The notes beneath the pieces were generated by a model. The model had not been told where the DNA came from. It was given only the letters and a program-made list of their open reading frames with translations, and ran no database searches. A stretch of 64,000 nt of DNA from Brachypodium distachyon (taxonomy: Eukaryota > Streptophyta > Magnoliopsida > Poales > Poaceae), in the NCBI RefSeq assembly GCF_000005505.3, contig NC_016131.3:7461501-7525500 (forward strand), written 5' to 3'. Position 1 is the first letter of the stretch. Each line of letters opens with the position of its first letter. A program made the translations under genes and the position numbers. Of this stretch, positions 29,500 to 38,555 are shown one piece after another.

Positions 29500-30660
29500 A
29501 ATCCAGCCACTGCGCCGTCCAGCAACTGGATGGCCATAGGCTACTGCGCTTGCACGCCATGGAACACGTACGTCTTGAGGTCTTGCCGTGTTTTTCACTT
29601 TGTCCATTACTATGGGGATTGACTGAGTTGTTTTTCCTTGTTTTTTGCAATATCCGCTGACTATATAAATGTCAGTGAGACAATTCGTACAATTTAAATT
29701 CGTAGGATTGCTCAAAATTAATTGAGGATTTGTAGGATTGGTTCGAAGCTTTCCATTAACACCGATATTGAGACTAACAGATTGATTTGCGACCAATCGG
29801 ATCATTGATATTGTATAGATGAGTAATTGAGCGTATTCCAACATACATCATTGAAGCGAGAATTTGGATTTAGATAAAGAAACAGAGCCCTTCACTTCTT
29901 ATATAGCAAAGGTATACTCATATACGATAATTTTCTTTGTCCAATCAAATCAAACTGATCGGTCATCGCAATTTTGATCATGGCTTAACAACATTGTGAC
30001 ATTTTGTGATAGAGAATTTATAGTAAATGAGACTATAAAATAAAATAAAATAAATATACAGAAGACATAAAACACGCGAACATTCCTACGAAAGAAACTA
30101 GAGCGTAAAATACTTAGACATGTCCTTCCTCGTCGTACATGTGTCGGGTTTCTTCATGATGTCGTAAAAGCTCGCGATTCTTCTCGTATCGATAGGCTAT
30201 GAGAGGGTGTTGGACGTAAACATCCTTGTACGAATCATCCGACGGAGTTGGCAGCTTGTGTTGGCACGCCGGACATGTCCCGTTGACCTTGGTCCACCTT
30301 TCCCACAACCACGAGTGGAAGCTGAGGCAACTTCCATATAGCCAGTAACGCCGCCTCATCGCTCAAGCATTCAGAGCAGTCTAATGACGTCTCGTCAGAC
30401 TTTTTCTCCGGCTCCATTGTCACCACGACCATTCCAGCCGCGTTGACGGCGTTCGTCGCGAGCTCAGGTGATTTCTCGGAAAATCGACCAACGATGGACA
30501 CTTCGCCGGCCGGATCGGTTGACGCTGTTTGAGCATTTGGTGTTGTGTGGGATTGGGAACAGAGAGTTATATAGGCTATTGGTTATGGACCGTGGCCGTG
30601 TCGTGTTAGGAAACATGCACCTGATCGGATTCGGTACGACCTGGGAGTTTCGATAACCCA
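29500..30660 (-). pseudogene. RING-type zinc-finger gene relic, copy 1
   Basis: On the minus strand the first zinc pair (LDCSECLSDEA) is in one frame. The rest (GSCLSFHSWLWERWTKVNGTCPAC) and the C-terminal tail (YKDVYVQHPLIAYRYEKN) lie in another, at 30114-30359. The central ligand pattern C-x-H-x2-[CH] is also lost: the expected H and C positions read S and L. A frameshift plus lost ligands argue for a pseudogene of a RING-H2 E3 ligase. A TATATAA-like motif lies near 30567-30575. A second copy of the same segment is at 37060-37630. Confidence 0.65.
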
Positions 30661-31048
30661 TTTATTCCATCCGGATGAGTTGGCGAGTGGACCCCACAGT
30701 GGGATTTTTCCTCGATGCAAATCGCCGTTTCCTGATAGAGGCCCAGCAGGCTGAGCCAACCTGGGAGAATCGTCGCCACGCGAGCATGTCCCTGCAGATT
30801 TGGTCCTGCTCCTCCGCCATGGACTATGCGCTCGGCCTGCTTCTCCTCAGCAACAGGGCCCCTCAGAGGCGGAGGAGCATCTCCACCGCGCCGCCGAGGA
30901 GCTCCTCCAGGCGCGGAGAAGCACGTTCGGAGGTGCTTCTCAGCTTCGTGTGTAAACGGTTGAAGTGTTTTTGAGATTGCTGGAAGCACCAAAAGTTGAA
31001 TCAGAAACCCAAACAAATAGAGCCTATAAGTAAGTCTATTGGTTCTAT

Positions 31049-31430
31049 ACAGATTGACATGCTTGTCTCTGGGATTTTTGAAATCTGTCAAACTGCAACA
31101 ACCTGTCCAGATTTTGCACTATGTACGACAGTGTCAAAATGATGCAAAAATGTGGCAGCAATATACAGATTGTACACACTCTGAAGATGCACACAGATTT
31201 GACCTGTTGGCTCCCCGATTTTGGAAAGTTGTCAAACTGTAATAATCTGTCCAGATTTTACACTATTTATAATCCTGTCAAAGTAATTCAGAAATGTGGG
31301 AAAATTATTCAGATTTGACAAACTGTACGCTGCAAAAATCCGTACAGATTTTACATGCTTTTTCCCAGATTTTTGAAATCTGTTACCTTGCAAAAGTCTG
31401 TCTGTCCAGTTTTTGCACTAACCAATGTGC
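31049..31430. repeat. Tandem repeat, about 2.5-3 units of roughly 140 bp
   Basis: Repeating landmarks are a TTTTGAAATCTGT or TTTGGAAAGTTGT phrase, then CTGTCCAGATTTT, then a CAGATT boundary. They recur near 31080-31110, 31225-31255 and 31370-31410. The units are diverged and hold no ORF of interest. Confidence 0.6.
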
Positions 31431-33104
31431 TGCACAAAAAATAGTTTGTGGTCAGGGAGCGATGCAATCGTGTGCATCTATTATAGAATCAGTACACGGG
31501 GCCTGCGTGTATAGTTTCTGGTTTTGAATCTGTGATGCAAAAGTATAGGAACCAACCAGAGTATACATCTATTGTTCTTGTTCTTTTCTTTTCTGGGGTT
31601 GGTGCATATAAGTATATTGGTTTTGTCCACAAGCCAGAATAAAAGCATTCTTCAAACCTTGATTTTTTTTTCCATTTCTCTACCTTAGTTATGAAATGGG
31701 GAGCTAGTGCCTGCTCGTTTTGTAGAATAATATTTTCTATCTTACTACCATGATAGTATAGGATACATCATCCAGGAATGCGTGCGTGGATATATTTGTT
31801 GCAACTTGGAATCAACGTGTTATGTGGTAGTACAGTAGTACTCTCTTTTCTTTAATATGCAATTTTTTGCTGGCTTTGCAATGTGATCAAAGGAGGGTTT
31901 CAATCGTGTGTATGATCTATTTCAGTAGTTTCGAACTTGTGATGCACATTAATTGGAAGCAACTAGAGAGTATAAATGTGCTATTGATCTGTTCTTTTAT
32001 GTGGTGCATGTATTATATTGGTTTTGTTCACGGGCCAGAATAAAAGCAGTGTCAGTGTTATCCGCCGTAAACACAACCTTGCTACATACTCCGTACTACG
32101 TACTACATAAGTATTAAATAAAAAGGAATGCTCCAGAGTGAGTGTCAGCCGAACTCAAATTTGGCTCTTGCAAACGTTGGGCGGCCCTAGCTGCATATGT
32201 CGTGCGTTCTTCCAAGATTACCTAGGGCTCGCGTCGTCTACCGCCTCGTTGGTGAGGTGAAGAAAGGAGAGATGGATGGACCGTGAAATGTAAAGAGAGA
32301 GAGGCAGAGGGTTTCTGCAAAATTAGGTTTGATCCGGTAACGCGTTGCGTGGGCCCAAGCCGACGTGGCAGGGGTCATAGCGCCATGCCAGCAAGTTAGA
32401 CAGCCCCAAACGCACTTAGAACTTGTGGTGAACCACTGTGCTCATATGTGCATTTTTAGAGATCTACGACTAACCTCAAAGAATTAGGACCGCCCGGTGC
32501 ATTTTACTCTTAAAAATGTCTAGAAGAAGTTTTCGTCGCAAATTTTTGAATCCTACCATGTTAACAGTTTTTTAATGAAATAACAATGACATGAAGCTTC
32601 AATGATACAATGATAGATCAACAAATTAAATAATATATGTGAATGAACCATGACATCATTTAAATTCCAGTGATGTATCAATGGAATAACGACGTGTTAA
32701 CGAAATATCACTGGCATACTGTTGCATCTGGACCGGAGGGCTGATAGGAAAGGCTAAGTTAACATGTGACTTTCCTAAGTTACTAAATCTTGTGTCCGAA
32801 TCCAATCAGCCAACAGGTGAATGACAGGCTTCCGATCGGTGAGCGGATGACCGTTACTTAGGGTATGTATAATGGAGTGATGCCAAATATCATAATTGTT
32901 GATGTGGAAGAAGAAAAAAAAAAGGCATGAGCCTTTTCTTAACTAAAAGACGATCTCTTCAAAGCAAGGATAAACCAGTGATAAGGCGATTTTCTTTGCT
33001 GAACTAGATTTCATCTTTTCTTAATGTTTATTGAATTAATTTTATTCATCTATGCATTAATCGTAAGATATGACACCACGAGATACCCATTATACAACAT
33101 AATA

Positions 33105-33202
33105 GTACTCCCTCCGATCCATAATAACTTAAGAGGATTTAGTACAAATTTGCACTAACTTTGTACTACATCTCCAACACTTATTATGGATCAGAGAGAG
33201 TT
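33105..33202. mobile_element. Stowaway MITE, about 98 bp
   Basis: The left end TACTCCCTCCGATCCATAAT pairs with the right end ATTATGGATCAGAGAGAGTT when inverted; the right terminus is eroded. The interior has AT-rich palindromic sequence. Located about 360 bp upstream of the gene at 33559. Confidence 0.8.
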
Positions 33203-33558
33203 TTTATCATCTTTTTGTAAATGATGCGGATTACACAAAAGAAGGCATTGCATATGTCCTTAGTTTCCTTTAGGTATGTAAATGTCCTTAGTTAGTTTTG
33301 AAACATACGAGAATGGAATCGCAATTTTGAGATTAATTAACAAGATAAAAAATGTTTTAAAAGAAACACGATCCTTTTCCCTATATTTACGTTTTGGACC
33401 GACCCATCATAACTTTTATTGGACCAAAGTACGAAACTGCCCTCCGGTCGGCCTCCGCTGGTTCGACCAGATCAAAACCAACTGAGAGGAGAGGCAGAGC
33501 AAGAGCAACAGACAGAGGAGAGAGGGAGAGGAGAGAGGGAGAGGAGGGAGAGAGAGAG

Positions 33559-34149
33559 ATGGCGGACTCCATCGCCTGGAAACCCTTCTTCTGGGATCGG
33601 GTTGTGAGGGCGGAGAACATCACCCTCTACGCCAAGCGCGTCATCGCCGCCGCGTCGCCGGAGATTAGGTCGCCGATGAGTACGGCCGACGCGGAGATGG
33701 TATTCAGAGGCATCACGTCCGCAGAAGCCCATCTCGCGGATGCTTCCAGTGCGATTGGGCTGGCCATGTCTCTGATGGGCACCGTGGATCTCGTCGGGGT
33801 CCGCTACACGCGCAGCAGCGACCGCGCTGAGCTTCGCGCTCAGGTGTGCCTCCGCGCGGCAAGGGCGCGGGGGGAAGAAGTGCACGAAGCCATTGGCAGG
33901 TGCCGCGGCCACCTCGGAACCGCCGCTTTGCTCCTATCCTGCCCCGACCTCCCCGAAGTCGATGACCTGATCGACGCCGAGCGCGTGACCGCCGTCCGCG
34001 AACTGGAGGTGGCGCTGCAGGGGACTGTCGACGTAGGCGGCTTGATTAGCGCCGCCCGAGGCCCCACCGCCCGAGGCCCTGCTAGCTGCTACGGCGGAGT
34101 AAGGCACTTCCACCACCGAAGACGTCTACGACTACGATCAGGTCGTTGA
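33559..34149 (+). CDS. Unrecognised 196-aa protein, possibly with further exons
   Basis: The ATG at 33559 follows a long GA-rich leader (33482-33558) typical of a grass 5' UTR. The product starts MADSIAWKPFFWDRVVRAEN. It is alanine-rich and mostly helical by eye, with a conserved-looking block CPDLPEVDDLIDAERVTAVR. No signal peptide, membrane segment or known domain is seen. The last 20 residues become Arg/His-rich. A good splice donor (GGCGGA/GTAAGG, about 34098) precedes them, so the true 3' end may lie in a later exon between 34.2 and 36 kb. I do not know its function. Confidence 0.55.
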   Translation: MADSIAWKPFFWDRVVRAENITLYAKRVIAAASPEIRSPMSTADAEMVFRGITSAEAHLADASSAIGLAMSLMGTVDLVGVRYTRSSDRAELRAQVCLRAARARGEEVHEAIGRCRGHLGTAALLLSCPDLPEVDDLIDAERVTAVRELEVALQGTVDVGGLISAARGPTARGPASCYGGVRHFHHRRRLRLRSGR

Positions 34150-36338
34150 TTCGTCTGCTTGAACTCCAGTTTGTTAGTTTAGTTGTTGCTGGCCTTGGCC
34201 TCTGGATGATATCAGACGTGGTCGACATTGCCTACCCCATGCGAATCCGCACCCGTCCCTCGATCTTCTATTTCATGCCTGCTGAACCTTTGATTCATCT
34301 GTTGATTCTGTTGCTGTTATCTGGAACCTATGAACTATATGATGCAGTAACTTCGATCGGATTCCTGCATGCCTGCCTGATGCTCTCGTTTGTTGATTCG
34401 TGTCTTTTATTCTTCTAAGAAAAAGCTATACTGCTAGCTATTGCTGTCAAGATGCATGTTGTGGCAACTCCCAATTGCTGGGTGTTTCAGGTGATCATTT
34501 CTTATTGTATTATCTGTCTGTAGTCAGTACTTGCAAAGACAACTAATTATTTTCCTTCTTAGTTCTTTGCTATGTTTTTGAGTCACCTAGGCTAAGAACA
34601 GGTTATCGAGTATCATTAGCTGCTACTGAGTCCTTTAATACTAGCTGACCATATTTTTTTAGTTGGATCCTTGAATTTGTAACTGATCTAGTCCAGTATC
34701 AAGACATGGGACTGGACCTGGTTTTGTTTTGTTGATGTAATCATGTGATGCACATGCTGTATTGTTAAACTTGGAAATTCAGAGTAGAGCATGCTGCAGT
34801 GCTGAAATTAAGATGATCATAGCACACCATGCCCTATTCTTGGAACGATGCATTAATTTCTCTCGCCCGCAGGCATGTCTAGTGTTTTTCTTTGTCGGTG
34901 GTCAGTTCTTCTACTCCCTCCGACTCATATTACTTGTCTCAAATTTGCCTAAATATGAATGTATCTATGTTTAAAAAGCGTCTAGATACATCTAATATTT
35001 CGACAAGTAATATGGGTCGGAGGGAGTAATTTTTAATCAACGGCATGTCTTGTTGCAACCTGAATGGCTGGGTGTAAATATTCTTATTGCAGGGGATCAG
35101 TCCTCTTGAAAACGGCAGACTATTTTGTTCTGCCATGTTTCGCACTGTTTTAAGAACAAATTAATGTCATTAGGTGCTATTTCGTAATCAGTACTAGCTA
35201 TGTCAACATTTGTCTGACTTGGCTAGTTGTATTTGCAAATGACCCATTCCAAAACTGCACTTTGGATGTGGGTGATCTCTGGTTTAGGCTTTTACTTTTG
35301 AGGCTGTGGTCACATGTCTTGCTCAGCTGAATGCATGCAGTACAGTACTGTTGAAACAATCAGAGCACTGGGTTTTTTACATTGATGTTACAGATTACAG
35401 TTGATTATAATTTAGAAAGTGTGCTGGCCAAGTTTTTTTTTTCTTTTTTTGGGTCAATACGCCATATGACCAGTGTGAGCAACCCTGTCTTAAGAAAAAC
35501 AAATGTGCTGGGAAGCATCCACAGGTCAGTCCAACTTGACCATTGCTGGGCGCCTGGGCCATCATTACACACATATCACCTGTATATAAGAGTCTCGACA
35601 CATTCGTTTGACAACGTTTGTTCAAACTTCGTCACAGATTGTTGGACTTGCTGAGTTTCATCCATCCCCGAGTTTAAAAACTTTATATGTGCATGTAAAT
35701 TCCCTTGGTTTTTGCAATCTTTTAGTTTTTTCTGTCATTTTCCTTTTCCGTTTAGATTCTATACAGCACAAGTAGCATGTGCCGATCTTCTCTTTCAATC
35801 CATCTGAGGCGTTTCCTGTATTCCTATTCACGCAAGAGCCATTTTGCAGGCCGAATTGGACAACGGGCATGACAGGTTGTTGTTGTTCCATCAGCTTGTT
35901 AAGTTGTTAGTGAGGACTACATGTATCACCTCAGTTTTGGTATGGTGCCGAAATTTCCCTGTCGGCAAACAAATTGCTTTACCCGGTTAAGCTGGACGAG
36001 ACCTGTTCCATGGAGTAACCAACCGCACTGCCGATCGAGCCGCTGCACTATGCACTGCCGATCGAGCCGACGTACCACGGCCGCCATGGGTGCTTCCGTG
36101 CTTGGAGCAACTCTAGCCGATCCCATAAACATGCAATCCGAACTAGCCTTTCAGTTTTGGGGCTTTTTTGGCCAGACCAGTTGTTGAATCCAGCTTGTTT
36201 ACTGAAAACCTAATTCGGTTCCCTTAATCCGTTCAACTTCTGCCTCTATATGTAGTGCTCGGGAGGACTCGCCGCCGCCCCTTCCGCCGCCGCAATCTCC
36301 CTGCCCCCCATCTCCGGCGAGTCTTCTCTCCGGTCGCA
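34150..36338. other. AT-rich spacer or introns/3' UTR of the 33559 gene
   Basis: No conserved coding block was found. The interval contains a Stowaway MITE (34912-35028), a poly-T tract (35428-35448) and a short tandem duplication of GCACTGCCGATCGAGCCG near 36027 and 36050. It may hold 3' exons of the upstream gene, but I cannot support any. Confidence 0.45.
34912..35028. mobile_element. Stowaway MITE (117 bp)
   Basis: Same length and interior as the copy at 9172-9288, in the same orientation. TACTCCCTCCGACTCATATT at the left pairs with AATATGGGTCGGAGGGAGTA at the right, with TA at the borders. Confidence 0.9.
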
Positions 36339-36803
36339 ATGGTACTCTTCGGTCGCCGCACGAGTTTGCAGCGGGGCCGGGCTAACCCTAGCGGCGGGCG
36401 AGGCGCCACCGCGGAGGAAGAGGCGGCGCGCCGCCGGTCCATCAGGGCCTGGCGGCGCAACGCTCTCAAGTACGAGCTCCATCGCCAATTAAAGTACCCG
36501 GCGGACGAAGCGGCGCTGGCGGCGGGAATCTGGGCCGGCCCACGCGGCCGGCACGCTCAGGAGGATGAGGCGGAGAGCTCCGCCTCCGCTTCCCATCGGC
36601 GCATCCCGGAGGCGGAGAGTTCCGCCTTCGCTTCCCGCTACCTCCTCCTGGAGGTGACGGCGGCGCCGTACGACGAGGGGGACGCCTACGAGACGGTTCT
36701 CCTCGAGTTGGAGCAGTCGGCCGCGGCGGAGGCGGCCAGGAGGGAGGCGGAGTTCCAAGCCGACCTAGCGGAGGCAATCCTCCGCTCCCACACCGACCGG
36801 TAG
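36339..36803 (+). CDS. Small unrecognised Ala/Arg/Glu-rich protein (154 aa)
   Basis: The ATG at 36339 was chosen because it lies about 90 bp downstream of a TATA-like CTATATGTAG (36244-36253); an upstream in-frame ATG at 36255 would fall at the likely transcription start. The product begins MVLFGRRTSLQRGRANPSGG and has a basic N-terminal third. It contains a helical LKYELHRQLKYPADEAALAA segment. A short internal repeat (EAESSASASHRRIP then EAESSAFASRYLL) precedes an acidic helical C-terminus. No known domain is recognised. High GC keeps other frames open too, so the coding claim rests on the TATA spacing and the plausible protein. Confidence 0.5.
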   Translation: MVLFGRRTSLQRGRANPSGGRGATAEEEAARRRSIRAWRRNALKYELHRQLKYPADEAALAAGIWAGPRGRHAQEDEAESSASASHRRIPEAESSAFASRYLLLEVTAAPYDEGDAYETVLLELEQSAAAEAARREAEFQADLAEAILRSHTDR

Positions 36804-38555
36804 ACCCACCGGCACTGCCGAGCAGTAGTATTAACTATATGTATTTATGTTTGTTTCTAGTAGAACTCGGATGAATCTATATGTATGTTGTTTCTAGTAT
36901 GTTTGTATGAACGCACGAATGACATTTTCAAAAAGTTCAGATTTGAGATCGGTAACTGATCTGCGCAAACTATTGTTGTTCTGAAAATTGGGATTCAGTT
37001 GAACCGAACGCGGCCAGTTCGGATCGGCTGGGTTCGGTAACTGCTAGAGTCACTCTTACCCAGCCACTTCCCCGTCCAGCAACTGTACCATGGGCCACGG
37101 CACTGGCAGGCAATGGAACACCACGTCTTGCCGATTTTTTTTCACTTGTCACGGGAATTGACCGTACTTATTTTTGCAATATCTGGTGACCGTGTATAAC
37201 ATGTTAGTGAGACAACTTCTCGGATTTCCATAATTGATACTTTCTCCGATCCTAAATCCTAGGAAAGAAACTAGAGCGTAAAATACTTCAAGACATGTCC
37301 TTCTTGGTCGTACATGTGTCGGGTTTCTTCGTGACGTCGTAAAAGCTCACGATTCTTCTCGTATCGATAGGCTATGAGAGGGTGTTGGACGTAAACATCT
37401 TTGTACGGATCGACGGACGGGGTTGACACGCGAGACACGTCCCGTTGACCTTGGTCCACCTTTCTCACGACCACGACTGGAAGCTGAGGCAACATGGGTT
37501 TTTCGTCTCCTCCGCCTCGTCGCTCTAGCTATATAGGCTATTGGAATTGGTCCCGTGGCCGTGTCTGGTTAGGACCCATGCACCGGTCGGATTCGGTTTT
37601 GAGCGTGATCAGTTCGTTTTGATGACCCACCAGAAAAACAAGTGCCGTGCGTTCTTCCATCCAAATTCCAAATTTCCAAGCACACAAACGAACGCGACAG
37701 GACCTTGGACTTTGACCCGGCAACAAGTAACCCGATCCTCCGTTCGTTGCAACTCCAAAGAGCACGATCGTGGCCTGTCCCTTTCACCGTAGTCCGAGAA
37801 GGCCCACTGCTGTCGCCACCTGCAACGTGTTCGTTCCATCCATCAAGCGCGGTTCAAGCAGCGTCTCCGTCGCCTGCCAGTAGTACTCTCCTCCTCCGGT
37901 CTCCCTCTCGCTCCGTGCGCTAATCAGGGCAGGCAAGGCAACCACCCCTCAACAACTACCCACCCCCCGTCCACCACGCCCTCCCCCCTCTCTCTCCTTC
38001 CTTGGTCCGGCTGCCGGCGTGCCGCCTCGCTCCACTCCCCCGCGGCACGGTGCCAACAGATCGATCGATCCTGAGACCCACGCCGCACGCGGCGGTCGGG
38101 CGAGGCCTTGGTGAGGGCGTCCGCGCGCGGCACCATGGTCACGACGGCGCCCGGGGAAGCCGGAGAGCACCCTCGCCGGCGGCGAGGAACGACGGAGAGG
38201 CGGCGGCCGGGGCTCGGGTTCTCGTCGACGCGGTCAACTTCTTCCTCGGCAAGCCAGTTGGGGGCCACGCGGCGCGGCCGGCCTCTCGGGCCCGCATGTC
38301 AGAGAACGGAGCCAGCGCGTTGGATTCGCCGCCCTTCCTCCTCCTCGTGCGGGGAGCTTATTTAAACGCCCCCGCCTTGGCGCTACAGCGATAACCGCCG
38401 CCCCCCCGCAACAACAAACATTCGATCCCCTTAATCCTCATCGGCTCATCGAGTCATCGTCTCTCTCTCTCCCTCTTCCCTCCCTCCCTCGCTGTTGTTA
38501 GCCAGGAGGAAAGGGGAGAGCCCGTGCGGCGCGCGATCCGGTTAATTCCCGAGGC
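36804..38555. other. Spacer with RING relic copy 2 and DUF569 promoter region
   Basis: The second RING relic is at 37060-37630. Downstream, 37.8-38.5 kb is C- and G-rich with several overlapping ORFs but no recognised domain. A TTATTTAAAC TATA-like motif lies at 38358-38367, followed by a pyrimidine-rich CT leader (38459-38490) that fits the 5' UTR of the DUF569 gene. Confidence 0.5.
37060..37630 (-). pseudogene. RING-type gene relic, copy 2
   Basis: This copy aligns along most of its length with 29500-30660. The shared blocks include the C-terminal coding end (DVYVQHPLIAYRYEKNRELL, about 37290-37410) and the CACGACTGGAAGCTGAGGCAAC region. It also shares flanking non-coding sequence on both sides. 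It lacks about 340 bp corresponding to 29720-30060 and much of the 5' RING half. It cannot encode a complete RING. Same orientation as copy 1. Confidence 0.65.

Larger units (their letters stand above)
27896..33558. other. Gene-poor stretch with repeats and a RING relic
   Basis: The stretch contains a (GAAA)n microsatellite (28461-28488), a 40-bp tandem repeat (28503-28700), a GC-rich ORF island (28727-29215), the RING pseudogene (29500-30660), a tandem repeat of about 140 bp (31049-31430), dispersed duplicates (31490-32060) and a Stowaway MITE (33105-33202). Apart from these I see no gene. The 32100-33100 part is AT-rich and featureless. Confidence 0.5.

Noticed and set aside
35428..35448. 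Poly-T tract as another retroposon scar
   Set aside because: No flanking direct repeat was found.
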